Shown: piece by piece, positions 1-11,383 of the stretch
Layout: each line of letters begins with the position of its first letter
How positions within the stretch are numbered: position 1 is the first letter of the stretch
DNA from: Chromobotia macracanthus
Lineage: Eukaryota > Chordata > Actinopteri > Cypriniformes > Botiidae
Length of the DNA: 64,000 nucleotides
Direction: 5' to 3'
NCBI GenBank assembly: GCA_036877525.1
Contig: JAZGTH010000068.1
Location: 5,572,501 to 5,636,500 of the forward strand
Notes under the pieces: model-generated
Seen by the model: only the letters and a program-made list of their open reading frames with translations
Database searches by the model: none
Told to the model about the DNA's origin: nothing
Program-made: the position numbers and the translations under genes

Positions 1-2116
1 TTAGTTGTAGGTTTAGTTGTAGGTTTAGTTGTACGTTTAGTTGTAGGTTTAGTTGTAGGTTTAGTTGTAGGTTTAGTTGTACGTTTAGTTGTAGGTTTAG
101 TTGTACGTTTAGTTGTACGTTTAGTTGTAGGTTTAGTTGTACGTTTAGTTGTAGGTTTAGTTGTAAGTTTAGTTGTAGGTTTAGTTGTAGGTTTAGTTGT
201 AGGTTTAGTTGTACGTTTAGTTGTACGTTTAGTTGTACGTTTAGTTGTAGGTTTAGTTGTACGTTTAGTTGTAGGTTTAGTTGTAAGTTTAGTTGTAGGT
301 TTAGTTGTACGTTTAGTTGTAGGTTTAGTTGTACGTTTAGTTGTACGTTTAGTTGTACGTTTAGTTGTAGGTTTAGTTGTAGGTTTAGTTGTAAGTTTAG
401 TTGTAGGTTTAGTTGTAGGTTTAGTTGTAAGTTTAGTTGTAGGTTTAGTTGTACGTTTAGTTGTACGTTTAGTTGTACGTTTAGTTGTAGGTTTAGTTGT
501 AGGTTTAGTTGTACGTTTAGTTGTAGGTTTAGTTGTACGTTTAGTTGTAGGTTTAGTTGTAGGTTTAGTTGTAAGTTTAGTTGTAGGTTTAGTTGTACGT
601 TTAGTTGTACGTTTAGTTGTAGGTTTAGTTGTAGGTTTAGTTGTAGGTTTAGTTGTACGTTTAGTTGTAGGTTTAGTTGTAGGTTTAGTTGTAGGTTTAG
701 TTGTACGTTTAGTTGTAGGTTTAGTTGTAGGTTTAGTTGTACGTTTAGTTGTACGTTTAGTTGTAGGTTTAGTTGTAGGTTTAGTTGTACGTTTAGTTGT
801 AGGTTTAGTTGTACGTTTAGTTGTAGGTTTAGTTGTAGGTTTAGTTGTACGTTTAGTTGTAGGTTTAGTTGTACGTTTAGTTGTAGGTTTAGTTGTAGGT
901 TTAGTTGTAGGTTTAGTTGTAGGTTTAGTTGTAGGTTTAGTTGTACGTTTAGTTGTAGGTTTAGTTGTAGGTTTAGTTGTAGGTTTAGTTGTAGGTTTAG
1001 TTGTGGGTTTAGTTGTGTTTTAGTTGTAGGTTTAGTTGTAGGTTTAGTTGTAGGTTTAGTTGTGACGTTTAGTTGTAGGTTTAGTTGTACGTTTAGTTGT
1101 ACGTTTAGTTGTAGGTTTAGTTGTACGTTTAGTTGTAGGTTTAGTTGTAAGTTTAGTTGTAGGTTTAGTTGTAGGTTTAGTTGTAGGTTTAGTTGTAGGT
1201 TTAGTTGTAGGTTTAGTTGTACGTTTAGTTGTAGGTTTAGTTGTAGGTTTAGTTGTACGTTTAGTTGTAGGTTTAGTTGTACGTTTAGTTGTAGGTTTAG
1301 TTGTACGTTTAGTTGTAGGTTTAGTTGTAGGTTTAGTTGTAGGTTTAGTTGTACGTTTAGTTGTAGGTTTAGTTGTAGGTTTAGTTGTAGGTTTAGTTGT
1401 AGGTTTAGTTGTAGGTTTAGTTGTACGTTTAGTTGTACGTTTAGTTGTACGTTTAGTTGTAGGTTTAGTTGTAGGTTTAGTTGTAGGTTTAGTTGTAGGT
1501 TTAGTTGTAGGTTTAGTTGTAGGTTTAGTTGTAGGTTTAGTTGTAAGTTTAGTTGTAAGTTTAGTTGTAGGTTTAGTTGTAGGTTTAGTTGTAGGTTTAG
1601 TTGTACGTTTAGTTGTAGGTTTAGTTGTAGGTTTAGTTGTAGGTTTAGTTGTAGGTTTAGTTGTACGTTTAGTTGTACGTTTAGTTGTAGGTTTAGTTGT
1701 AGGTTTAGTTGTAGGTTTAGTTGTACGTTTAGTTGTAGGTTTAGTTGTAAGTTTAGTTGTAGGTTTAGTTGTACGTTTAGTTGTAGGTTTAGTTGTAGGT
1801 TTAGTTGTACGTTTAGTTGTAGGTTTAGTTGTAGGTTTAGTTGTACGTTTAGTTGTAGGTTTAGTTGTAAGTTTAGTTGTAGGTTTAGTTGTAGGTTTAG
1901 TTGTAGGTTTAGTTGTACGTTTAGTTGTAGGTTTAGTTGTACGTTTAGTTGTACGTTTAGTTGTACGTTTAGTTGTACGTTTAGTTGTAGGTTTAGTTGT
2001 AAGTTTAGTTGTAGGTTTAGTTGTAGGTTTAGTTGTAGGTTTAGTTGTAGGTTTAGTTGTACGTTTAGTTGTAGGTTTAGTTGTACGTTTAGTTGTACGT
2101 TTAGTTGTACGTTTAG
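1..2116. repeat. 12-bp minisatellite array (about 176 units)
   Basis: The unit is GTTTAGTTGTAG, with the last base alternating G (most common), C or A, and otherwise very uniform. The array starts before the window, so its left end is unseen. One disturbed patch lies at about 1003-1068, where GTGGG, GTGTTTT and GTGACG interrupt the period. It ends where TTTAGTTACACAGG begins unique sequence. The period is a multiple of three and some frames have no stop, so long low-complexity ORFs (TTKP and FSCR repeats) arise on both strands; these are by-products of the repeat, not genes. Confidence 0.97.
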
Positions 2117-3023
2117 TTACACAGGCCGTGATGTGACCACACAGCTGACTAAACCTTGAGTCTCTCCACCAGGTTATGTGAGGTGCCAAGTTATCGCTCG
2201 ATCAAGGGTCTACGTCACATTTATTAACATCACATCTCTCGTTTATTCTGTACTATAGTAAACAAATGACCATAACATGCTTTTTTAAGTTGTGATATTC
2301 ACAATTTGTTACCTCTCCGAGCAAAATGACTCGCTGAATAACAATAACTTTTCACCTTGGCTCTTTGTTAGAAAAAATGATGTAATATTAAACTAATAGG
2401 GTGAGGATGAACAGACGGGCTGAAGGGGAAGATTACAGGTGCAGGATTATGTTCACAAGCACAGACAGTCAACAATCAGTGACGGTATTGTCTTTGTTTG
2501 TTTCATATAGATATTCTTCATGATATGTTTTTCAGTGATGTGATTTTTTCTCTTACAGGAGTCTCACTGTCAGTTATCCAGCCTGCAGAGAGCAGAGTGG
2601 ATAATGTGAGATGTATCGACCCAAGCAGAGGCGTCTTAGAGAATGCATTAGTGAAAATCTGAAACAGGTCTTGGGTGTAGAGAGGTCTGTGTATTGGCTG
2701 TTTAGTACCGCAGCAGTCTGCCTGAAATTAATGTGATTATGTTTCTGAATCAACGTGATGTGACACTGCTAGGTTTCATCATGTTTTCTAATGTTGTGTA
2801 CAGTCTAAAATGGAAGTTCATTGTTGCATGATACCCCGAGCCAATCAGTAATCTTTTATTTATTGCATGACACACACTGACACAGATTCAGTGACCTGCT
2901 ATCAAGCTGCAGACAGAACCTGAGAAGACTCAAATGGAAAATTACTGACAAGACCGCAGATAGTATTTGAGCTTTCGTAAAACAAAAAAATCCTGTGTAA
3001 TGTCCACATGTAGTACGACAAGT

Positions 3024-3059
<36 letters not shown>

Positions 3060-3152
3060 ACTGTGTGTTTGTCTCTTTGGGTTCAATTGAGATTCATGGT
3101 CACAGAGTGTTACTTCAGGTAATATGTAAACAACTATCAAGTTCTGTTTCAG
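2117..3152. other. Unique spacer, possible decayed upstream ccdc158 exon
   Basis: I see no confident gene here. A good acceptor (TCTTACAG) at 2551-2558 is followed by a short stretch with coiled-coil-like composition that meets a stop in every frame within about 50 codons. It may be a worn ccdc158 exon, but I cannot align it. A GT microsatellite occupies 3028-3058. Confidence 0.4.
3028..3058. repeat. (GT)n microsatellite
   Basis: Uninterrupted GT dinucleotides, about 15 copies. Confidence 0.97.
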
Positions 3153-4281
3153 AAAATAACATCATTACGGCTCATGACCAGGAGGTGGAGATGTTGACTG
3201 AGAGACATTATAGCTGAGAGAAGCAGAAGAGTGAGCTGCAGTCTGAGAAACAACACTGCTGTGAGATTGAGGTAATGAGGAGTGTCACAGCCAGACCTGC
3301 AGATGTTTCTCTTTAGCCCAGTCTGAGTGATGCATCTGGTATGTCTGACAGCCTTCATACACTGGGATGTATTTGGGTTATTATCTGCAGGTTCAGGTCC
3401 ATGTTGTGGAGGAGTTGCTTCAGTCTCAGAGCAAGCAGGCCGTGAGAGGGGCATTTATCCCAGCAGATGAGGAATTATATAAACATTGGCTCTGCCAATT
3501 CATGGTAATAAACAGCAGTGTTTCTTTTTGTTCTCTTGCACAGAAAATGTGTCAGAGCTGGAAAATATTAAAGGAAAATGCAATATTCTATATGCAGTAT
3601 AATAATGCAATATGTGATACATTATTTATTTAATTTGATTTATTTAAATACAAACCAAAAATTGCATAACCAACAACTGTTTCATATTTTTATCACTTTC
3701 ATAAATTTCTGACAGTGAACAGCCATGTTTTAAAGTTACAGTAACATTGGTGTGTCTCTCTCCCTGTTATCTGCCACCACCTGTAAACTATTGACTATAC
3801 ATCACTTTTTAAAGTATCAAAATTATCAGTTATTGCAAACCATTGTGATATGAACATTTGTAATGTTTTTGTATATTGTGCAACTTGGTTGTCACCAACC
3901 GGTATAAGCTTTGCTAAACTAACTTCAGCGAAGCTTAAAAAAGTTACTTAACACTTAAACACATTTTATTACTTATATTACATGTTTACATTCAGCCATT
4001 GGCATAGATACAGCAGTCTGTGCAGTTAGACAGAACTGATCAGAGATCAGCCAGAGTTGCGGCAGCTGGACTGCAAGCCAGTACGATCTGTACTGCCCCA
4101 TCAGCCTGTCACACACAAGAGGAAAAACCTCTTTCATCTTATTTTGCAGTATTTACCACATGCATACAGTTAGAGCCAAGTGATGCAGGACAGCACTCAC
4201 TGTTCCATGAACTGTTCACTGGATACAAAACACATTATTTTTTGTAAACTTTTAAACAACAAGCTTGAAGAACGTCTGTTG

Positions 4282-4314
4282 ACATGAGGACAGCCACATC
4301 ATCTGTCCTCATGT
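4282..4314. other. Perfect 12-bp inverted repeat (hairpin) before an exon
   Basis: ACATGAGGACAG and its exact reverse complement CTGTCCTCATGT are separated by 9 bases. The right arm ends 9 bases before the splice acceptor of the exon at 4324, so the hairpin would cover the branch-point and pyrimidine zone. Confidence 0.85.
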
Positions 4315-4323
4315 TGTTTACAG

Positions 4324-7300
4324 TATGTCTTCAGAGAATGTAAGCAGTTTTGAAGCTCTCCAGTGCTTTGATTTCAGTGTTATGTCGGAGGAGAGACGGC
4401 AGCTGTTGGATCAGCGTGATGTGGAGCTCCAACGTGTCTGCATGCAGGAGGCTCATGACCTGCTGAAATCCATGAAGGCTGAGACAGGTGACCGGAAGAT
4501 GAGCTCAGAGTCAGGACTGCAGAACAGCATGCAGATAATCAGAGGGCACAGCTGCAGTATGGACATGACACGGGACAAGAACTACTCTAACAATCAGATC
4601 CACCTGCTCAGAGTGGAGAATCAGCAACTGAAGGTGAGGAACATTTGAATAACTTTAGAGTATCATTTCAAGAATTACATTTACAATGGTCAAACCGGTA
4701 TTGACAATAACCATGATGTTAATTACTATGATTATTGATATTGTGTTAATACTACACATGATAATATCATAATTCAGCAGCAGTATCTGGTTGACACCCC
4801 AACACAGTAGGTGGTGCTATTGCACCCATTTAACATTTTGTCTTAAGAGCCACAATGGTTACAAACTCCCTACACTCATTATTGTGAGTGTGATTCATTG
4901 GCCAAAAAAAGAGAAAATGCAGAATAATACTACAGATGAAAAACGAGGATAAATTTTAGTTTTCTTAATCACAACAGATACCGTGATCATTTTGTTATTG
5001 TGAATTCTTTTGACCATGATCTGAAAATCTGATATTGTGACAGCCCTAAACTTCCATAGAATCTTGATAATCACTATGACAACTAATTGTCTTAATGTAG
5101 GACACCTTAGCTATTATTACAATGCTATAGACAGCCCAAGTTGAATAAGTCTACCCACGTCTCTACAATGTTTTAATGCTGAGACATGGCTTATTCGTTT
5201 CATTACATGGTTGCTACAGTAAATGGTTGCTAGGGGGTAGCTAGACAGTTACAGGATAAAACCAACTGACGAATGTGTGTGTGAATCAAAAGAGCCAACT
5301 CCCACGTCTCTGTGATGTTCTGGTGTTGACATATGGTTAGTTTATCTTGTTTGCTAGGGTGCTAGCGTGTGGCTATGAAATGTCACCATTTGTTGCTGCT
5401 TGCTAAGCTGAGCGACATGAGCCACCCCCAAGTCTCTATGAGAATTTGATGCAGAGCTATGAAATCACAAATTTCAGCCTTGTGTTAAGTCTATGGAATT
5501 TTTCCATTTTCCCACTTTAACTTTGTACACCTGATCGCTTATAAAAGTCATTGCACACTTTTTTTAAGAGCCTACGACAAACGGTGTGGGACAAGTTACA
5601 TACCGAAGTTTTGTCCAGAATAAGAGGTATGCAAGAGAGTAATAGTAATGCATCACTAACACCACTAATAACCCCATTTATGGGCATTATAGTGAGACTC
5701 GAAGGCTGGCAGAGTGACACCTGTAAAACAATATATTACACAGTTCCTTTTTTTGACCCAAGCTGAGGGTTTTATATTGCACTTCTCATAAATGCTGTGT
5801 TGTGTTAATTATAAACGGGTTTTTAACAGGCTGCACTGAGACAAGCAGAGCTCAGACTCAGCACAATGGAGAGAGAGAAGAGCTGTCAGCAGCTCGCTCT
5901 CTCAGAACAGATCAGCAGTGTTCATCAGCTTACTGTAGAGAAACAGCGGATGAGCGCTGAGCTGAGAGCGCGCCATGTGCAGATTACCCAGCTGAAAGGT
6001 ACAGACCTCAGATTCATCCACCGACTGCAGCCCTGTGACGTGATGTAGACACACTGTACAGTACAGAAGTTGGTCACCTTACCTATGCAAATTTCATACG
6101 GAACGAAAAGCCCCTATGTTTGAAACCCAGCAGTGTCTAAATGCTTTATCCCTTAATTTTCAAAGGTTTATCCATTGTTTTAGGTGAAACCTAACATATG
6201 TGGTACTTTATCTAACGCATATTTAACTAATGGTTTTTTATTCTGATTTATTCAGTATATGTGTCAAAACTTGTTTTTTGTGCATTTAAAGACATTTAAA
6301 GTATTTATGATGTAAACTTAAATGGTTAAAAACTTGAACAGAACTATCTAGAGCAAATAGATTTTGTGTGTTGTGTTTTTTGAACATGACAGCAGCTGTA
6401 ACTGTAACTCTATTCAGAGGAGCGGGATGCTTCGACTGAGCTGCTGGACCGGAGGAACAGTGAGCTGCAGCAACAAAACCCTAAACTCAAGACCCAACTG
6501 CAGACCGTACGGGCCGAGCTGAACCAGACCAAGAGCTCCCTGAGGACACTGGAGGGGGCGGATGGACATGGTACATGCAAACACTAAAATCAAAGGGTTT
6601 GTTACAATTATATTTCAAGTCCACAAGTACAAAGAAAAAGGAGAAAAATGAATCAACTTTAAATGAACCAAGAACAATTTTTCAAGCGTTTTCAAGCATA
6701 GCGCTAGCACATGCACTCAGTAACCTCACAGGACCAGCCCCTGATTTTTACAGATGTCAAAGTCTTTGAAAAAAGTTTCAGGAACATTCTAATTACATTC
6801 AGATACAAATATAGGCTTCTGTACCCATTCATAGAGTAGCTGCTATTTAAAGTGAGAAACTTTTACATCCTCTACAGGGTTACCTGAGGAAAAAACAACC
6901 GGTCCAACTGTATATAAAATAAAGGGCGGAAGACTGCACACTATGTTGCTGGATTGGTTTACTTTCTTTAAGGAGAGCCAGTGTGTGGTCATCTTTTTGT
7001 TGTGCCGCATTGTGGATAATGGCAGGAAGAGAACATACTGAGATGATAAATCTGGCCCGTGTTAGTTCATAGACCTCCTGCTGTCGTGTTACTATGTACT
7101 TTTCCATCACGTGATCTGCACAAAGTATTTTTTTTAGTATTTATGCATGTGTTTGCCATCAGTGCATGAAAATATCGTTAAAGAGCACCTGAGTCATTTT
7201 GTGTTTGGAAAATTTCCCCCGTTTAAATTTTTTACTTTTTAAAATATTTTTACAGACACAAGACTAACACAAATAGTAATGAAAACTGAAATATTAAATG

Positions 7301-8386
7301 CCATTAATGAATAGTTACTGAGTAATCCAGTAACTGTCATTTTTAACTAAGGAGAAATGATAATGCATTATTTTATTTCACATCATTATTTTAGTTTTAC
7401 ACAGAGATTAGTAGATTATTAGTAAAATCTGGTGACTTTAGCAATTCTTGTTACATTATATGTCAATGGTGACAAAAATGAGAAAAAGCAGTTTTTGTGT
7501 TCTTTTTACAAACCTTACATGGTTGTAGCTCAACCATTTTCAGTTGTCTCAAGTCATTTACACTCCTGCTAATATGGCTCCAGTTTTCAGGTGAAAATTG
7601 TCATTTTGAGCCCCCTCTACAAATGGTGTGAGTGGATTACTCAGTAACTATTCATCAATAACATTTATTATTTTGGCTTTCATCACTATTTATGTTGGTC
7701 TTGCTTCTGTTAAACTATTTAAAAAATCAAAACTTTGACCCGGGGACCTCTGGTTGAGTTGACACGCAATGATTCAATTGTTGTCACTGTGTACTGCTAG
7801 ATAATGTGACTGATTTCTCAGGTCAGCATCTGTAAACCTCTATTGTTCTGTTTCAATTGTAAGAAGTGCAGAATGGGAAAATGGTCTCATATGACGTAAG
7901 CTGCAGTTTATTGGCTCACCAGACAATGTGTCTTTGGAAAAGCAGACAATACATTAACCACAGAGCACAATATAGCGAAATACTTTCTTGTGGCCATGTG
8001 ATGCTGCGGACCTTACAGTTAATTCTATTTTAATGTCAGATAGTTCACAGAAAGTCTCAGTGACATATTGTAAAAATTCCTCCTTCCGCCAAGACACTGT
8101 ATTGGTTGAACAACTAGCCAATGTATTTAACACCCAATACCAGAAAATAATCCTTGTTGCTTGTGATCTTAGTTTGTCATTAAAGCTAAGATTGTATTTA
8201 AACATAATAAAATATACTTTACTTGGCATTCAGTCTGCTGTAAGTAAATTAGAATGTTTTTTATGCATTTCAGGTCTTAAGGTTGCGCTGGGGATGCAGA
8301 AACAGATTACTGCTAAGAGACAGCAGATCGATTTCCTGCAGGTCCAGATTCTGATGTTGGAGGAGACTGTAAAGAAGCTCAGACTG
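4324..8386 (+). CDS. ccdc158: ccdc158: four exons still open and in phase
   Basis: Join 4324-4633, 5830-5998, 6418-6570, 8274-8386. Phases agree at every junction (0, then 1, then 1, ending at 0) and all acceptors are AG with pyrimidine tracts. The encoded peptide is Leu/Gln/Glu-rich coiled coil. LDQRDVELQRV with LLKSMKAE resembles human LDNRNMEVQRL with LLKALKSE. The last two exons read EGADGHGLKVALGMQKQITAK, one residue off human EGSDGHAMKVAMGMQKQITAK at several places, which makes the identification firm. The final donor (GTGGAG at 8387) is weak. The flanking exons carry stop codons (see the locus entry), so a full-length product is doubtful. A shorter transcript from an internal start, for example ATG at 4325, cannot be excluded. 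Confidence 0.75.
5060..5500. repeat. Dispersed teleost repeat with three internal tandem copies
   Basis: Three related stretches of about 130-145 bp start near 5154, 5301 and 5425. Each begins with CCCACGTCTCT or CCCCAAGTCTCT and the first two carry 'TGGTTGCTAG'-type words. This phrase is familiar from interspersed repeats in cyprinid genomes. The family name is not known to me. It sits in a ccdc158 intron. Confidence 0.55.
7252..7711. mobile_element. Foldback / MITE-like element with about 75-bp inverted termini
   Basis: The left arm (about 7252-7328) and the reverse complement of the right arm (about 7637-7711) match over roughly 75 bases, sharing AAATAGT-ATGAAA, ATTGATGAATAG-type words and TAGTTACTGAGTAATCC. 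The interior has no ORF of note. A rearranged relative lies at 52941-53215 in the same window. This is a non-autonomous element in a ccdc158 intron. Confidence 0.75.
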
Positions 8387-8589
8387 GTGGAGTTTATCAC
8401 TAGCCCTTCTGTTTTATGTTAGCATATAGACACTAATTAGAATAAATACTGACTGTTAGACCCCCAAAACATTTATTACCAAACTACTACTAAATTTTAG
8501 ATGCTAAATTCTTAGAACCCTAAGAGGCACACAAAACAAAAAGGTAATGTTATTGGAAATAAATGTTGTTATGACATACTTTCATAGTT

Positions 8590-8725
8590 GTGCCCTGTAG
8601 CTCAGTCTGGCACTAGCAATACTATGATCATAGGTTTTGCTTTCATACAAACCAATTGATGAAATGTACACCTTAAATGCAGCCAAGTCACTTTGGGTAA
8701 ATGTTTCTGCCAAATGCATACATTT
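8590..8725 (+). mobile_element. tRNA-derived SINE copy
   Basis: The copy starts with a degenerate tRNA head (CCTGTAGCTCAGTCTGG, A-box-like) and ends with the teleost SINE tail AAGTCACTTTGGGTAAATG followed by CTGCCAAATGCATA. It is the same family as the copy at 37598-37740. Confidence 0.75.
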
Positions 8726-9770
8726 CAGTTAAATAGCTTAAATATTACTGGAATCTCTTGGGGGGATCTGTAAAATGAGTTTTGCTGATTTGGCGTTTGG
8801 AGTTTTGACTTGAGACAAGAAATCATTTAATTGAGCTCCAAGCACGTTTCCGTCTGCTCAGAGCACTGTCAGGGATTCCCATCTCCCATCACTGAAGCAC
8901 ATCAAATATTCATAGATGAAGATTATCAGAAGACCATGACAGGAAGTGGATGTAAGATTACTTCACTATGATGTGCTTCCTAGGCAGCTGTGAAGGGTGG
9001 ACAAAGACGTTTGTGGCTAAAAGAACAGCCGGTTTTCATGCTAATATCTAGTGTGAGTCTGAAGCAGTATTATTGTACCTTCTGTAATCTGAACAGTTTT
9101 CAGTTTTTTTCACTTTTTAAACAAAACCCTGCGGAAGCACCTTCAGTAGTTTGTAGAGAATTATTTTTGTCTTCTATTTCTAAAAATGAAGGAACAATAT
9201 CAGGAAACCTACACTGCCACAGCAGCTATTAGAAGGACCGCGAGGCCTTCATCTTATGTTTAAGATGAATGTAACTTTCATCTGTGTGCATGCCAAGAGT
9301 GCCAAGATTTTACTCAAATGCAAGAACAGGAGATTATGAGGTTAAAACTGTAGCACGCATTAGACATGAAGGTGATGATGCAGATATTTAAAACAATTAT
9401 TTAACAGGCGTCATTTTAGATCATATTTGTTTGAAGCTGGTATGATATTAAGTGTGTGTTTGGCCAGGAGCTGGAAAGCCAGAGGCTGCATAATGTCTCC
9501 AGATCTCCAGTCAGCAGTAGTGCTCATCTCGCCTCCATCAGCTCAACGTTAATGGCCTAATGGAGGTAAGACAACAGTCTCGCTTACCAACCACACTCTG
9601 GAACATTGACAGGATGTGCTGGAATGGATTTCCCTCTAAATTCTTTCCAGAAGAGAGTCTCTGACCCCATTGTGGAGCTGAGAAGGTTTACAAGAAAGCT
9701 GTGTGGTGGAACTGATAAAGAACATGGACCAGACGCTGGCAGAGGCTTGGAAGACCGCAAATCTAGATTG

Positions 9771-11383
9771 TAAGAGCCTCATTTCTAAGATTACAGACAA
9801 AAGCACCATAGGGAAGATTGCAGGGAAGCATCAGTCAATGAGGGAGGTTTCCAGAGTTAAGGAGACTGCATAGAAGTGGAGGACTGTGAGGACTGTGGAT
9901 ACCATTACAGTGTTTTAAGAACTATTTCACAATGTTATTGATCATTTTATTTGTAGATTTCAAGAAACCAAAGAAGATGAATGTACTACAAGGCTGAGCA
10001 GGAAAATAACCAGTTACAGGTAAGAGAAGCTCAACTTACAGGTCGACTACAAGCAGTTTCTTTACATTTAACCATGCATGCAGTAATGCTTGTCTGTATT
10101 TGATCTTTATGGCTTTAAGCTTGAAGCTTCTTTACCTCAGTAAGGCTGTTGTGTAAGATTGTTGTGTAAGTGCTTTCCTGCTGTGATGCAGTGAGCTAAG
10201 CTCCTTCAGAACCTCTCAACAGAATCACAAGAGCAGTTTATCAGCAGACAGTGAGTTTTTGTGCTACTACACTGAGCAGTAATGGCAAAGCAACATCTCA
10301 TTTGCAAAACGGCATAATATCTGATTGTCTCACTTTTTCCTCTGTCTTTAAGAGATTGTAAGCTAATGTTGATGAATGGTGCTGTCTCTGGCTCTACAGA
10401 TAACACATTAGATCCTAGAGCAGGCCGGATATCCTGTGAATGCAAATCTTCTGTGCACACCCTCCTGACCTCTGAACTGCCAGCTGAAGGAAACTATAGG
10501 CTGGAAAAACAGCCCCTAAATCCTTCACAGCCAAAATAAAAAGAGCTGTTAGGAAAACTGAGCAGATGAAAGATTTGCTGTATGATTCATTGAATTGACT
10601 GTATGTTGTAAATCACAACAAATGAATCATTGGTCATAGAGCAGAGCAACTGTCTGGTTGTATTACTATCATCGGCTGCCAACCTACAAGATATTAAGTC
10701 AAGGAACAAATATATAAAAAAACATCAGCACAAGCTGGACACTGAAATAATGGGACACCTGATTTGCCTGTTTCAGAAACAACTGCACCCATGATGAAGT
10801 TCAGTAAATGTTGTAATAGTGCATGTTAAACAGAAATATCAACTGTGGTTTTAAAGATTTGATTGACAGATTTGTCCTCTATAATAAATGGCCAACTAAT
10901 ACAGTATATGCACCTCTCTGCCTAACTCTTGATATAGTTCACCAAAATGATGTTTGTTTTAATAAAGAATTTTGTTGTGTTGATCTTAAACATGTTGACG
11001 TTTCTTACACACCAATTGACTGCTGTTTTTAAAAGTCTCAGAAAAGCCTTTGAAAGCCCTGCCAGGATACCGCATGTTTATTTTCAATGAAGATTTTATG
11101 AATTAAAACAACCTAGAGGAAGAGAGCACCATGCCAAATATACACCAGTTAAGAGTCTATAAACATTGATGGTGGACTAAAAGAGAGAAAAGTTTTTAAT
11201 AAAATATGTTTTTAATCACTAAAATTATAGCCTGGGAATTTGGACCCAACATTTGACCTATGAGTGTCTGACTGATGCACAATGTAACAACATCATAAGG
11301 AAACATTACTGAAGGTGTTTAACAGACAGCTCTCCCTTTACATTATGATGTGGAACCAGTGGAGTTTCTGGTTCCACGGAAGT
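9771..11383. other. Spacer between ccdc158 and fam47e 3' ends
   Basis: No confident coding sequence is seen. A short Gln/Lys-rich piece at about 9958-10020 ends at a good donor (CAG|GTAAGA) and could be a further ccdc158 exon. AATAAA at 10961-10966 on the plus strand is a possible ccdc158 poly(A) signal. AATAAA on the minus strand at 11077-11082 lies about 300 bases past the fam47e stop and is a good candidate for its poly(A) signal. Human has STBD1 in this interval, but no starch-binding domain was recognised here. Confidence 0.5.

Larger units (their letters stand above)
3153..9770 (+). pseudogene. ccdc158: ccdc158-like coiled-coil gene, apparently degraded
   Basis: CCDC158 is a long coiled-coil protein of poorly known role. 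Exon-sized pieces in human order are recognisable: 3153-3271 (HDQEVEMLTER, like human HEVEITGLTEK), 4324-4633, 5830-5998, 6418-6570, 8274-8386, about 9297-9371 (ECQDFTQMQEQE, like ECQDIIQRQEQE), 9468-9565, and about 9655-9765 (SDPIVELRRF, then GLEDRK). Three pieces carry in-frame stops: TGA at 3215-3217, TAG at 9351-9353 exactly where human has Gln in LKLQH, and TAA at 9558-9560. The 5' part, about a quarter of the human protein, is not found and may be lost or lie left of the window. Strand and position, tail to tail with fam47e, agree with the human locus. The order and motifs are seen; loss of function is inferred. An assembly error or exon mis-definition could explain one stop, but less easily three. 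Confidence 0.68.

Noticed and set aside
1056..2189. 377-aa (minus) and 365-aa (plus) open frames of TTKP and FSCR repeats
   Set aside because: They follow directly from a 12-bp repeat without stops in those frames; the start codons lie in array irregularities or flanks and there is no gene context.
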